A DNA stretch of 64,000 bases, taken from positions 1-64,000 of the forward strand of contig QCSV01000001.1 of the NCBI GenBank assembly GCA_003211415.1, in the 5' to 3' direction. The DNA is from Prochlorococcus sp. AG-670-M15. GTDB lineage: Bacteria > Cyanobacteriota > Cyanobacteriia > PCC-6307 > Cyanobiaceae. Under the pieces are notes generated by a model, which searched no databases, was not told the origin of the DNA, and saw only the letters and a list, made by a program, of their open reading frames with translations. The stretch's first letter is position 1. Each line of letters begins with the position of its first letter. The position numbers and the translations under genes were made by a program. Below, piece after piece: positions 50,798-61,348 of this stretch.

Positions 50798-51871
50798 ATG
50801 AAGAAATATAAGATTGTTTTATTATCAGGAGACGGAATTGGACCAGAGATTTCAGAAGTTTCAAAAAAAGTTTTAAAAAAGCTTTCAAAAAATCATAATT
50901 TCGATATTGACATTATTGAAAAATTATTTGGAGGGATAGCTTATGAAAAGTATGGGACTCCTGCTCCTGATGAGACACTGGATCAATGCAAAAAAAGTGA
51001 TGCTGTACTTTTAGCATGTGTTGGAGATATTAAATATGACTCTCTTGCAAGAGAATTAAGGCCAGAAAGTGGGTTACTAAAGTTAAGATCTGCCCTAAAC
51101 CTTTTCGCAAATATCAGGCCTGTCAAAATAAGAAAATCTCTTTTAAATGCAAGTACATTAAAAAAAGAAATCGTTGAGAATGTAGATCTTATTGTTGTAA
51201 GAGAATTAATTGGGGGTATTTATTTTGGAAAACCAAGAGGGCATATAACAAATACAAGAATCCCAAAAGCTTTCAATACAATGGTTTATGATTCGGCCGA
51301 AATAGAGAGAATAACGGAAATAGCAATAAAAATTGCTAACCAAAGAAATAAAAAAATATGTTCTGTTGATAAATCAAACGTTCTTGAGGTTAGTCAATTG
51401 TGGAGAGATACAGTTCTAAAAATCACCTCAAAAGATAAAAATATATCTCAAAGCAATATGTACGTTGACAATGCAGCAATGCAATTAGTTAGAGATCCTG
51501 GTCAATTTGATGTGATTTTAACTAGTAATTTATTTGGTGATATTTTAAGCGATTTAGCTGCAATGTTAACTGGTTCTATTGGTATGCTTCCATCTGCTTC
51601 TCTAAACAATAATGGTCCAGGAGTTTTTGAACCGGTTCATGGTTCGGCTCCTGATATAGCTGGTAAAAACATAGCGAATCCTATAGCAATGCTTTTATCT
51701 GCTTCCATGATGTTAAAAATTGGATTAAATGAAGAAGAAGCTGCAGAAAATTTAGAAACTGCCATTGATAAAGTTTTATCAAAAGGATTTAGAACAGCAG
51801 ATTTAGCCGATGGGTCTTCAGAAGTTTTATCTTGCAGTGAAATCGGAGATAAAATAATGGATGAAATTTAA
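50798..51871 (+). CDS. leuB: 3-isopropylmalate dehydrogenase
   Basis: VLLSGDGIGPEISEVSKKVL, VVRELIGGIYFGKPRG, NLFGDILSDLAAMLTGSIGMLPSASL. Confidence 0.97.
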   Translation: MKKYKIVLLSGDGIGPEISEVSKKVLKKLSKNHNFDIDIIEKLFGGIAYEKYGTPAPDETLDQCKKSDAVLLACVGDIKYDSLARELRPESGLLKLRSALNLFANIRPVKIRKSLLNASTLKKEIVENVDLIVVRELIGGIYFGKPRGHITNTRIPKAFNTMVYDSAEIERITEIAIKIANQRNKKICSVDKSNVLEVSQLWRDTVLKITSKDKNISQSNMYVDNAAMQLVRDPGQFDVILTSNLFGDILSDLAAMLTGSIGMLPSASLNNNGPGVFEPVHGSAPDIAGKNIANPIAMLLSASMMLKIGLNEEEAAENLETAIDKVLSKGFRTADLADGSSEVLSCSEIGDKIMDEI

Positions 51872-51960
51872 AAAAAAATTAATAAATAAAAAAATATTTT
51901 TAAGTAAAACATAAACTTGGCATATGACCTGTCAGAATCATGAGATATTGTTTTTAAAAA

Positions 51961-52857
51961 ATGTCAAAACGTCATCCAGTAGTCGCTGTAACAGGATCTT
52001 CAGGAGCAGGAACAAGTACAGTAAAAAGAGCCTTTGAGCATATTTTCGCTAGAGAAGATATTGTTCCCGCAGTTGTAGAAGGTGATAGTTACCACAGATT
52101 TGAAAGAATGCCTATGAAAAAAGCTATGGCAGACGCTCTTTCAAAAGGTGAAAATTTCTCTCATTTTGGTCCAGAGGCAAATCTTTTTGACAAGCTAGAA
52201 GAACTTTTTAAAATCTATGGTGAAACTGGAGGAGGAAAGAAAAGATATTATCTACATAGTCTTGAAGAAGCAGAAGAACATAATACAAGACTTGGTACAT
52301 CCTTAGAACCTGGGCAATTTACTCCATGGGAAGATATTCCTGAGGGAACAGACGTACTTTTTTATGAAGGTTTGCATGGTGGGGTAGAAGGTGATGGATA
52401 CAATGTGTCATCTTATGCTGATTTACTTGTTGGTGTTGTTCCGATAACAAATTTAGAGTGGATTCAAAAAATCCATAGAGATAACGCAGAAAGAGGTTAC
52501 TCAGCGGAAACCATTGTGGACACTATATTGAGAAGAATGCCTGATTATATAAATCACATTTGCCCACAATTCAGCAAAACCGATATTAATTTCCAAAGAA
52601 TTCCCACAATTGACACTTCTAATCCTTTCATATGCAGGAATATCCCAACTCCTGATGAGAGCTTTGTGATCATACATTTCAGAAAAGGGGCTAGAGAGAA
52701 ATGGGGGATTGATTTTCAATACTTGCTTGGAATGATTAACGATTCATTTATGTCAAGTCCAACAAGTATCGTTGTAAATGGAGGAAAAATGGGTTTTGCA
52801 ATGGAATTAATTCTCACTCCAATAATTCATAAAATGATTGAGGAAAAAAATAAATAA
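51961..52857 (+). CDS. prk: Phosphoribulokinase, PrkB/proteobacterial-type
   Basis: RHPVVAVTGSSGAGTSTVKRAFEHIFAREDIVPAVVEGDSYHRFERMPMKKAMADAL, VLFYEGLHGGVEGDGYNVSSYADLLVGVVPITNLEWIQKIHRD. Confidence 0.92.
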   Translation: MSKRHPVVAVTGSSGAGTSTVKRAFEHIFAREDIVPAVVEGDSYHRFERMPMKKAMADALSKGENFSHFGPEANLFDKLEELFKIYGETGGGKKRYYLHSLEEAEEHNTRLGTSLEPGQFTPWEDIPEGTDVLFYEGLHGGVEGDGYNVSSYADLLVGVVPITNLEWIQKIHRDNAERGYSAETIVDTILRRMPDYINHICPQFSKTDINFQRIPTIDTSNPFICRNIPTPDESFVIIHFRKGAREKWGIDFQYLLGMINDSFMSSPTSIVVNGGKMGFAMELILTPIIHKMIEEKNK

Positions 52858-52999
52858 TAATTAATTTTCGATTATCAACTCAAATCATTATATTTTTTTT
52901 ATTTTAAAGAATTTTTAATCTAGAGGATCTCAAATTTTTATATATCTTTCTTGATAAAAGTACCTTATTTAGATTTAAATAGAAAAAACAGGAAATGTT

Positions 53000-53881
53000 G
53001 TGTCATTAATCGACTGGTTTGCCGCGAGGCGTAAAGATCAATTTGTTGGAAAAGTTTCGCAAGATACTGATGAGGGAGATGGTTTGTGGGTTAAATGTTC
53101 AGAATGTTCGCAAGTAGCCTATAGAAAAGACCTAATTTCAAATTTCAATGTTTGTAGTAATTGTGGACACCACAATAGGATTAATAGCGATGAAAGGATA
53201 AATATAATTGCTGACAAAAATTCATTCGAAGAGTTTGATAGTTCACTAAGTCCTACAGATCCTTTAGGTTTTAAAGATAGAAGGTCATATGCTGATCGAA
53301 TTAAGGAAAGTCAAGCAGGCACAGGTTTAAGAGATGGAGTCGTAACAGGTATCTGTTCTGTAAATTCAATGCCTTTAGCATTAGCTGTTATGGATTTTAG
53401 ATTTATGGGAGGATCCATGGGTTCAGTAGTTGGTGAAAAAATTACAAGGATAATTGAGAGAGCAACTTTAGAAAATTTTCCAATTCTTATTGTTTGCGCA
53501 TCAGGAGGAGCAAGGATGCAAGAAGGCATGTTAAGTCTCATGCAAATGGCAAAAATATCTGGAGCACTAAAAAAACATAAAGAGAAAAATCTTCTTTATA
53601 TGCCCTTATTAACTCATCCAACTACTGGGGGGGTAACGGCAAGCTTTGCAATGTTAGGTGATTTAATTTTGGCGGAACCTAAAGCTCTTATTGGATTTGC
53701 TGGAAGAAGGGTTATAGAACAAACATTAAGAGAAAAATTACCCGATAATTTTCAAACAGCTGAATATCTTCTTGAGCATGGTTTTGTTGATGTAATAGTT
53801 AAAAGGAAAGATCTCAAGGATACTCTGACTAAAATTTTAAAAATTCATGGTGTAAAAGAACTTGCAAAAGCAAATATATAA
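53000..53881 (+). CDS. accD: Acetyl-CoA carboxylase carboxyltransferase subunit beta (GTG start)
   Basis: [33 protein letters not shown] zinc ribbon; [29 protein letters not shown]. Confidence 0.97.
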   Translation: MSLIDWFAARRKDQFVGKVSQDTDEGDGLWVKCSECSQVAYRKDLISNFNVCSNCGHHNRINSDERINIIADKNSFEEFDSSLSPTDPLGFKDRRSYADRIKESQAGTGLRDGVVTGICSVNSMPLALAVMDFRFMGGSMGSVVGEKITRIIERATLENFPILIVCASGGARMQEGMLSLMQMAKISGALKKHKEKNLLYMPLLTHPTTGGVTASFAMLGDLILAEPKALIGFAGRRVIEQTLREKLPDNFQTAEYLLEHGFVDVIVKRKDLKDTLTKILKIHGVKELAKANI

Positions 53882-53882
53882 A

Positions 53883-54275
53883 ATGAGAATTATTTCAAAT
53901 TTCTTTTATTTTTCTTTAAGCCTTTTATTTTTTATTTTAAATTTTGCGCCATATTCTTATGGTATAGGAAATGTTGACTGGGTACTATTAAAAGAGAATA
54001 ATGAAGGTAAAGAATGGCTTGATAAAGGCAGTATTAAGCCGCTTCCAAATGGTGAAATAAGTGTCTTAACAAAGTTCTTCCAAAATCCAACTAATTCTGA
54101 TGATGATGGAGAGTTATCACTTTATGTAATGAGAATTAATTGCGATGAGAAAAAGTTTAAAGATACTTCCATAAATGGAATACCTCAATTCAATTCAAAA
54201 TGGCAAACTTCCAATAATGATGAACTAATAGATGAAGTTATTGAAAATAGCTGTTCAGAGTTTATAAATAGATAA
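53883..54275 (+). CDS. Secreted hypothetical protein (start at MRIISNFF)
   Basis: Signal peptide MRIISNFFYFSLSLLFFILNFAPYSYG...; immediately follows accD. Confidence 0.7.
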   Translation: MRIISNFFYFSLSLLFFILNFAPYSYGIGNVDWVLLKENNEGKEWLDKGSIKPLPNGEISVLTKFFQNPTNSDDDGELSLYVMRINCDEKKFKDTSINGIPQFNSKWQTSNNDELIDEVIENSCSEFINR

Positions 54276-54277
54276 AA

Positions 54278-55375
54278 ATGAATTCTAAAAATAAAAAATT
54301 AAAAATAGCAATCGCTGGACTAGGGTTTGGTAAAAAAGTACACTTAGAAGCGTTAAAAGAGTCGAATTATTTAACACCTGTTGCTATTTATCATTACGAC
54401 AAAAAGCAAAAATCAATTCTAGAAAAAGAAACTGGATTAGAGTTTTTTCATGATTGGGAAGACTTAGTTAAATCTCAAGAAATTGATGGGATTATTATTG
54501 CTACTCCTCCTGAATCAAGATTTAAATTAGCAAAACAAGCTCTTGAGAATAATAAAAATTTGCTATTAGAAAAACCTGTTTCAATATCGTCCTCTGAAAT
54601 AGAAGAGCTTCAGAGGATATCTTTAATTAATAACTTAAGCGTATGTGTTGATTTCGAATATAGAGCAGTACCCCTTTTTCTACAAACAAAAAAACTTATT
54701 GATGAAAATATTTTAGGAGAAATATATTTAGTCAAATTAGATTGGTTAATGGGTAGCAGATCTGACCCTAAAAGAGCTTGGAATTGGTATTCTTTGGAAG
54801 AAAAAGGTGGAGGAGTTATTGGCGCCCTAGGTACTCATGCATTCGACATGTTGAATTGGTTTTTTGGCGAATCAATAAATGTATCTGGCAAGTTAGCAAC
54901 ATCAATCAAAAAAAGACCTTTAGCTAATTCATCTGTTTTTAATGATGTTACTAGCGAGGATGTTTGTCTGGCTAATATAGAAATATCAAACTATAGCTCC
55001 AATCTTATTCCATGTCAGGTATCTCTATCATCTATTTCTAAAAATGGTAGAGGTTTTAGTTTAGAAATATATGGAAGCGAAGGTTCACTTATTCTTAAAA
55101 GCGAGAATCAAAAAGATTATGTCCATGGTTTTAATTTGAAATATGCAAACAATGAAAATAAAATACAAAATCTAACTGCAGATTCAAGATTTAATTTTGA
55201 AAAAACATGGACTGATGGAAGAATAGCTCCAGTTTTAAGAATTCAAAATTTATGGGCTGAGAGTATTTTTAATCAAACACCTATCATTCCAGGATTATGT
55301 GAGGGACTTGCGAGTCATAAAGTTTGCGAAGCCATAAGAGAATCTTCGAAAAGCGGATTAAGAATCAAAATTTAA
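54278..55375 (+). CDS. Gfo/Idh/MocA-family oxidoreductase
   Basis: IAIAGLGFGKKVHLEALKESN..., IIIATPPESRFKLAKQALENNKNLLLEKPVS. Confidence 0.9.
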   Translation: MNSKNKKLKIAIAGLGFGKKVHLEALKESNYLTPVAIYHYDKKQKSILEKETGLEFFHDWEDLVKSQEIDGIIIATPPESRFKLAKQALENNKNLLLEKPVSISSSEIEELQRISLINNLSVCVDFEYRAVPLFLQTKKLIDENILGEIYLVKLDWLMGSRSDPKRAWNWYSLEEKGGGVIGALGTHAFDMLNWFFGESINVSGKLATSIKKRPLANSSVFNDVTSEDVCLANIEISNYSSNLIPCQVSLSSISKNGRGFSLEIYGSEGSLILKSENQKDYVHGFNLKYANNENKIQNLTADSRFNFEKTWTDGRIAPVLRIQNLWAESIFNQTPIIPGLCEGLASHKVCEAIRESSKSGLRIKI

Positions 55376-55478
55376 AGCTATACATTTATAAGTAGCAATT
55401 ATCACCCGATAAAGTATTGGATTGATTTTATTTTTTTTTCATATTCTGGAAAAATCAATTGAACTGAATTATTAAAGA

Positions 55479-56546
55479 ATGGCTTTAAATTATTACAAAA
55501 ATGAGCTTAAAGAGAATGCTCAATTACTTGCTTCTAAAGGGAAAGGGATATTAGCGGTAGATGAATCCACTAAAACAGTAGGTAAAAGACTCGCTGGAAT
55601 TGGCGTTGAGAATACTGAGGACAATAGGAAGGCATATAGAGGAATGCTTTTTACTACAAAAGGTCTTGGGAAGTATATAAGTGGTGCAATCCTCTTCGAA
55701 GAAACTCTTTATCAGAATCACCAAGATGGTGAGTCAATGGTTAAGAAACTAAATGATTTAGGTATTATTCCAGGTATAAAGGTCGATAAAGGTCTAAATC
55801 TACTTCCTGGAGGAGGAGATGTAGAAACTTTTTGCTCTGGTCTAGATGGGTTAGTTGAAAGAGCAGCAAAATATTATGAACAAGGTGCAAGATTTGCAAA
55901 GTGGAGAGCAGTTCTGCAAATTACAAATGATGGTTGTCCTTCAAAACTATCAATTCAAGAGAATGCCTGGGGATTAGCAAGGTATGCAAGATCCGTTCAA
56001 GAATCTGGTTTGGTACCAATTATTGAACCTGAAATCTTAATGGACGGCGACCATACTATTGAAAAAACAGCTGAAGTCCAAGAAGAGGTAATAAAGCAGG
56101 TTTATATTGCCTGTCAAGCAAATGGAGTTTTTCTAGAAGGAACTCTATTAAAACCATCTATGACTGTTAATGGAGCAGATTGTCCAACAAAGGCTGATCC
56201 TATGAAAGTTGCTGAAATGACAATAAGAACTATGGAAAGGTGTGTTCCTGCATCTGTTCCTGGAATAGTTTTCTTATCAGGAGGATTAAGCGAAGAAGCT
56301 GCTTCTGTCTATTTAAATAATATGAACACTCTTTACAGGAAAGCTTTATGGAATGTTTCATTCTCATATGGAAGAGCATTACAGCACTCATGCTTAAAGG
56401 CCTGGAAAGGAAGCGACGTTGAAGGGGGGCAAAAAGCATTATTAGCAAGAGCCCAGGCAAACTCTGAAGCTTCAAAAGGTGCCTATGTAGCAGGATCTCA
56501 ACCTTCATCTGATGAGCAATTGTTTGTGGCAGGCTACACTTACTAA
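55479..56546 (+). CDS. Class I fructose-bisphosphate aldolase
   Basis: LLASKGKGILAVDESTKTVGKRLAGIGVENTEDNRKAYRGMLFTT..., FAKWRAVL, FLSGGLSEEAAS. Confidence 0.95.
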   Translation: MALNYYKNELKENAQLLASKGKGILAVDESTKTVGKRLAGIGVENTEDNRKAYRGMLFTTKGLGKYISGAILFEETLYQNHQDGESMVKKLNDLGIIPGIKVDKGLNLLPGGGDVETFCSGLDGLVERAAKYYEQGARFAKWRAVLQITNDGCPSKLSIQENAWGLARYARSVQESGLVPIIEPEILMDGDHTIEKTAEVQEEVIKQVYIACQANGVFLEGTLLKPSMTVNGADCPTKADPMKVAEMTIRTMERCVPASVPGIVFLSGGLSEEAASVYLNNMNTLYRKALWNVSFSYGRALQHSCLKAWKGSDVEGGQKALLARAQANSEASKGAYVAGSQPSSDEQLFVAGYTY

Positions 56547-56693
56547 CTAAAAAATCCTAAAAATATACTCTGGGTCATAAAATTAGTTTCTTTAATTTAG
56601 TGTTTTGTATATCTAATGACGTGACATTTGATACCTCTTTATACTAAACTCTCGGAAACATATGCTTTATATAGCATTTAACTTATTTTAATT

Positions 56694-57767
56694 ATGGCCC
56701 TCGTTCCACTAAGACTACTTTTAGATCACGCTGCTGAGAATGGTTACGGTATTCCAGCTTTCAATGTTAATAACCTTGAGCAAGTTCAAGCAATTATGGA
56801 AGCAGCATATGAAACTGATAGTCCTGTAATCCTCCAAGCTTCAAGAGGGGCAAGAAATTATGCAGGAGAAATTTTCCTACGTCATCTAATCCTTGCTGCT
56901 ACAGAAACATATCCTAATATTCCAGTGGTAATGCACCAAGACCATGGTAATGAGCCATCAACATGTTATTCAGCAGCAATAAATGGTTTCACATCAGTAA
57001 TGATGGATGGTTCTCTAGAGGCAGATGCAAAGACACCCGCTAGTTACGAATATAATGTTGCAGTTACTAAAAAAGTAGTAGATTTTGCTCATTCAGTTGG
57101 AGTTAGTGTTGAAGGAGAATTAGGTTGCTTAGGTTCATTAGAAACAGGAAAAGGTGAGGCAGAAGATGGTCATGGATTTGAAGGTGAACTTTCTACAGAT
57201 ATGCTTTTGACTGATCCTGAAGAAGCGGCAGATTTTGTTGCTAAAACAAAAGTTGATGCATTAGCAATTGCTATAGGTACAAGCCATGGTGCATACAAAT
57301 TCACAAGGAAGCCAACTGGAGAAGTTCTTGCAATTAGCAGAATTGCTGAAATCCATAAAGCACTGCCAAATACACATCTTGTAATGCATGGATCTAGTTC
57401 AGTGCCTCAGGAATGGTTGGACATCATTAACAAATATGGTGGTGAGATTCCTCAAACATATGGTGTTCCTGTTGAAGAGATTCAAGAAGGAATAAGAAAT
57501 GGAGTTAGGAAAGTCAACATTGATACCGATAACAGACTTGCTTTCACTGCTGCGGTTAGAGAGGCAGCATTCGCTGACAAGGCAAACTTTGACCCAAGAC
57601 ATTTCAACAAACCTGCTAGAAAATACATGAAGCAAGTTTGTCTTGACAGATACAAGCAATTCTGGTGCGAAGGTCAAGCAAGTAAAATCAAACAAAACAG
57701 TACTAATTATTTTGCTGATCTTTACGCTAAAGGTGATTTAGATCCCAAAGTAAAAGCTACTGTTTAA
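56694..57767 (+). CDS. Class II fructose-bisphosphate aldolase
   Basis: [41 protein letters not shown]..., [34 protein letters not shown]. Confidence 0.97.
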   Translation: MALVPLRLLLDHAAENGYGIPAFNVNNLEQVQAIMEAAYETDSPVILQASRGARNYAGEIFLRHLILAATETYPNIPVVMHQDHGNEPSTCYSAAINGFTSVMMDGSLEADAKTPASYEYNVAVTKKVVDFAHSVGVSVEGELGCLGSLETGKGEAEDGHGFEGELSTDMLLTDPEEAADFVAKTKVDALAIAIGTSHGAYKFTRKPTGEVLAISRIAEIHKALPNTHLVMHGSSSVPQEWLDIINKYGGEIPQTYGVPVEEIQEGIRNGVRKVNIDTDNRLAFTAAVREAAFADKANFDPRHFNKPARKYMKQVCLDRYKQFWCEGQASKIKQNSTNYFADLYAKGDLDPKVKATV

Positions 57768-57786
57768 TTAATAACGGAATCAAATA

Positions 57787-57821
57787 AAAAAAAGACCTCC
57801 AAAATTGGGGGTCTTTTTTTT
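57787..57821. terminator. Bidirectional intrinsic terminator between the convergent aldolase and purQ genes
   Basis: AAAAGACCTCC-aaaatt-GGGGGTCTTTTTTTT; A- and T-tracts on both sides; overlaps the purQ stop codon. Confidence 0.82.
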
Positions 57822-58485
57822 ATTTCAATATTAATGATTTTAATGTATGGAGACCATCAGTCCCACCAATTGTCTCGTCACATGCACGCTCTGGATGAGG
57901 CATTAAACCTAGAACATTTCCCTTTTCATTAGTTATCCCTGCGATATCAAATGATGATCCATTAGGATTATTTTTATATCTCAAAGCGATCAATTCATTA
58001 TCTACAAGTTTTTTTAAAGTATCAGAATCACAATGATATCTTCCTTGCCCATGCGCTATTGGCAACTTAATAGTTTGTTTTTCATCTCCATTATTAAACC
58101 AACCTCCTTTTGAAGAAACAATATCCAGTTCAACGTCATCACAGATAAAATTTAGATTTTTATTTGCAACAAGAGCACCAGGCAAAAACCCTGATTCTGT
58201 CAAAATTTGAAACCCATTACAGATTCCTAAAACTCTTTTCCCGCTTTTAACAAACCCATCCAAGGCATTTATTAATGGAGAGAATCTCGCAATTGCTCCG
58301 CATCTTAAATAATCACCATAGCTAAATCCTCCAGGTAAAACTATTGCATCTACATCACTTAAATCTGAAGACTCATGCCACAAGTATTTTGTTCTTATGT
58401 CTAGACAACCTTCCAATGCCCATGAAACATCACGATCACAATTAGAACCAGGGAAGACAACAACTCCTATAGTAAAATTATCCAT
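57820..58485 (-). CDS. purQ: Phosphoribosylformylglycinamidine synthase subunit PurQ
   Basis: [51 protein letters not shown]. Confidence 0.97.
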   Translation of the reverse strand: MDNFTIGVVVFPGSNCDRDVSWALEGCLDIRTKYLWHESSDLSDVDAIVLPGGFSYGDYLRCGAIARFSPLINALDGFVKSGKRVLGICNGFQILTESGFLPGALVANKNLNFICDDVELDIVSSKGGWFNNGDEKQTIKLPIAHGQGRYHCDSDTLKKLVDNELIALRYKNNPNGSSFDIAGITNEKGNVLGLMPHPERACDETIGGTDGLHTLKSLILK

Positions 58486-58486
58486 C

Positions 58487-58741
58487 TTATAATTTTTCTA
58501 GTGAATATTCGTAATCTTCAATAACAGTATTTGCGAATAACCTATCACACAATAAATCAATTTTTTCTCTTACTTCGTTTTCACCATTACCTTCTATTTT
58601 CACCTCAATCATTTTTCCTATACGTAATGATTTTATTCCCTCGGCTCCAAGTTTTATAGAGGCAGATTTAGTAGCTTCCCCTGCTGGATCTAAAACTGAG
58701 GGTCTTAGTCTTACAAAAACTTTTACAGCAAATTGGTCCAA
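58487..58741 (-). CDS. purS: Phosphoribosylformylglycinamidine synthase subunit PurS
   Basis: [46 protein letters not shown]; adjacent to purQ. Confidence 0.95.
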   Translation of the reverse strand: MDQFAVKVFVRLRPSVLDPAGEATKSASIKLGAEGIKSLRIGKMIEVKIEGNGENEVREKIDLLCDRLFANTVIEDYEYSLEKL

Positions 58742-58840
58742 TTAAAAATTAATTTCTAATAGAAGATTAGTTTAAATTTTAATAAAAGGTACTATTGATT
58801 AATAAACAAATATTTTTTTAACTTAAGGTTTTCTGAGTAA

Positions 58841-59005
58841 TTAAATGTTTATGTAGCCTCTCCCAAAACAAACTAAGCAAGTTCTTCTTGAATTCTCATG
58901 TGTTTTAAAATTTCCTGCCCCTCCACATTTTGAACATTTTATTTTATCAATTGAAGTAACATCGTCAGAGATTATTTGTTTTAAAGCAATTTTTGGATTT
59001 TCCAT
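58841..59005 (-). CDS. 54-aa DnaJ/BSD2-type zinc-finger small protein
   Basis: MENPKIALKQIISDDVTSIDKIKCSKCGGAGNFKTHENSRRTCLVCFGRGYINI*: two CxxCxG(x)G motifs. Not in the ORF track (<60 aa). Confidence 0.7.
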   Translation of the reverse strand: MENPKIALKQIISDDVTSIDKIKCSKCGGAGNFKTHENSRRTCLVCFGRGYINI

Positions 59006-59051
59006 CTTGGACTATCTACTGTAGTAAGTATCCCGACTGCTAACTATATAG

Positions 59052-60116
59052 TCAAATTGATATTTTTGGGTCACTTAAAATCTTAAATTTCTCTTTAATT
59101 TTTCTATTGAAAGTTTTTATAGATTTTTCATCAAAGGAAATTATTACTAATTCAAGCCCAGCATTATCATTTGGTCTCCAACAATTGTTTGGAGCTTCTT
59201 CAAACCAAGTATTAATTTTCTTTCCAACAATTTGTATTTGTAAAGGCAATGATTTGTTTGGGATCCAAATACGTCCTTTAATTCGAAGAATATTTAATTC
59301 ATCCAAGATTTTTGACATCTCCTTTTCAAAGTCATCTTTTTCAAGGAAATAACTTAATTTAAAAGAATCTGATACAAGCTCAACATGATTATGGTCATGT
59401 TCTTCCGTTAAAAATTCTTTATAAGTCTCTTTTTTAAAATTAAAATCAAATAGATAATTTAAATCAATTTTGCCATTCTTTGATTTAAGGACTGGTGTAG
59501 ATGAGTTTAGACTTCCTTGAATTTTATTTTTTACAACGTCAAACTGATCATCATTTAAGATATCTGATCTAGAGACTAAAACGATATCAGAAACTTCTAA
59601 TTGCTCCTCAAAAAGTTCATCAATAGTGGCGTTGTGATCAATTTTATATGATTCATTATATTGTTTTGTTATTTTATTTAAATCATTAATTGGTGAACCA
59701 TTAAGCATTGATTCTCCATTAACGATCCCAACAACAACATCAAGATAGATGGAGGACCTAATCTCAGGCCAGTTAAGTGCTTGAATTAAGGGAATTGGTA
59801 GTGCCAAGCCACTTGTTTCGATAATTATTGATTCGATAGAAGGATTAAATTCTAGGAGAGCTTTTATTGATGGAAGAAAATCATCTTGAACAGTACAACA
59901 TAAACATCCATTATTTAATTCGATTAAGCATTCTTCTTCAGTTTCATCGCATCTATCGCAACTTTTAATTAAATCACCGTCAATTCCAACATCACCAAAT
60001 TCATTGATTATTAAACCGAATTTTTTATTACTCTCCTTTAACAAATATCTAAGAAATGTTGTTTTACCTGAACCAAGAAAACCGGAAACAATTATTACTG
60101 GTATTTTTTTTTTCAT
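59052..60116 (-). CDS. CobW/COG0523-family GTPase
   Basis: VIIVSGFLGSGKTTFLRYLLKESNKKFGLIINEFGDVGIDG..., NNGCLCCTVQDDFLPSI, IIIETSGLALPIPLIQAL. Confidence 0.93.
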   Translation of the reverse strand: MKKKIPVIIVSGFLGSGKTTFLRYLLKESNKKFGLIINEFGDVGIDGDLIKSCDRCDETEEECLIELNNGCLCCTVQDDFLPSIKALLEFNPSIESIIIETSGLALPIPLIQALNWPEIRSSIYLDVVVGIVNGESMLNGSPINDLNKITKQYNESYKIDHNATIDELFEEQLEVSDIVLVSRSDILNDDQFDVVKNKIQGSLNSSTPVLKSKNGKIDLNYLFDFNFKKETYKEFLTEEHDHNHVELVSDSFKLSYFLEKDDFEKEMSKILDELNILRIKGRIWIPNKSLPLQIQIVGKKINTWFEEAPNNCWRPNDNAGLELVIISFDEKSIKTFNRKIKEKFKILSDPKISI

Positions 60117-60125
60117 TCTTAATGA

Positions 60126-60638
60126 TTAACAACCCAGACTGTATTCTGTACTCTCTCCTGTGGAACTATTTGTGCCATTAGCAATCGCACATAATTGTTT
60201 TTGTTGTGTTCGACTAAGAACAGCGTCAGTAAAATCTGCACCATCTATTTTTGCTCCCTCAAAATTACTCTCCATTAACAAAGCATTTGTAAAATTAACA
60301 TCCGAAAGATCTGCATCTGTAAAGTCTGTTGCATAAGCTAATGCATCTCTTAAATTGGCTCCATTAAACTTTGAGTTTTGCAATTTACTATTATTGAAAA
60401 CCGCGCCTTCTAAATTACTTTCACTGAAATTAAACCCATTCAAATCAAACTTAACGTATTCGTTACCACTTAAATCTTGACCATGCATATCTGGCTCTAA
60501 ATTAAGGTCTTGTTGGTTTCTAATCTCAGGAGGTCTTTTAGCCCATGCAGAATTTACAGAATTAAAAAATATAATTCCAACAAGCAATAATGCAATTAAT
60601 GAATTTTTTAGTGAAGGGAAAACAATTGATTTAATCAT
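60126..60638 (-). CDS. Secreted/lumenal pentapeptide-repeat protein
   Basis: Signal peptide plus A(D/N)Lxx repeats: NFSESNLEGAVFNNSKLQNSKFNGANLRDALAYATDFTDADLSDVNFTNALLMESNFEGAKIDGADFTDAVL. Confidence 0.9.
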   Translation of the reverse strand: MIKSIVFPSLKNSLIALLLVGIIFFNSVNSAWAKRPPEIRNQQDLNLEPDMHGQDLSGNEYVKFDLNGFNFSESNLEGAVFNNSKLQNSKFNGANLRDALAYATDFTDADLSDVNFTNALLMESNFEGAKIDGADFTDAVLSRTQQKQLCAIANGTNSSTGESTEYSLGC

Positions 60639-60701
60639 AATAAAACTGTATTTTAGAACTTAAGTATTTAAAGTTTGTAAGAGTATCTTAAAGGAAAATA
60701 T

Positions 60702-61319
60702 ATGGCAATGTCACTAAAGGTTATTGTTCCTCCTCATCCATTAATAAAACATTGGCTTTCAATATTGCGAGAAAAAAATACTCCAAATATTTTGTACTCA
60801 ACAGGATATGAACAATTAGGAAAATGGCTTACATATGAAGCATTACGTAATTGGCTGCCATATAAAAAAGAAATAGTAAATACTGACAATGGGGACGCAG
60901 ATGGATTCTTTATTAATAATGATTATCCAATAAAAGTGCTCGCAATGTTGCCCGAAGGGTTATCCCTTTGGTTTGGATCTAAAGAGGTAATTCCTAATGC
61001 AACTCTTTCATTAGGAAAACTGCCTAAAAATATTGAATCAAATGAAGGAGTTATTTTTTATGCGGAACAAATAACTACAAAATCGGCAACATTAGAAACT
61101 TTAATTAAATTAAACGAATTAGGAGTTGATTCCAATAGGATTTTGTTAATAACTGCTATTTGCTCAAATAAAGGGTTAAATAAAATTGCGAAATTATTCC
61201 CTAACCAGGTAATTTACACCTCTTGCATAGATGAGGAAGACGAAAACGCAAAATCATTATTACCGGGTATTGGAGATCCTTTATTGCGTTTGAGTACTAT
61301 ATTTCAAGATAAGAACTAA
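60702..61319 (+). CDS. Uracil phosphoribosyltransferase-like (divergent)
   Basis: LKVIVPPHPLIKHWLSILREKNTPNILYSTGYEQLGKWLTYEALRNWLPYKK; lacks an obvious canonical PRPP loop. Confidence 0.7.
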   Translation: MAMSLKVIVPPHPLIKHWLSILREKNTPNILYSTGYEQLGKWLTYEALRNWLPYKKEIVNTDNGDADGFFINNDYPIKVLAMLPEGLSLWFGSKEVIPNATLSLGKLPKNIESNEGVIFYAEQITTKSATLETLIKLNELGVDSNRILLITAICSNKGLNKIAKLFPNQVIYTSCIDEEDENAKSLLPGIGDPLLRLSTIFQDKN

Positions 61320-61348
61320 TATAGAATATAGGAGCAAATATTTTAACA

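Noticed and set aside
55420-55465. ATTGATTTT...AAAAATCAAT inverted repeat before the class I aldolase
   Set aside because: Purely A/T-rich arms with a long T-rich loop; too weak to call as a terminator or operator.
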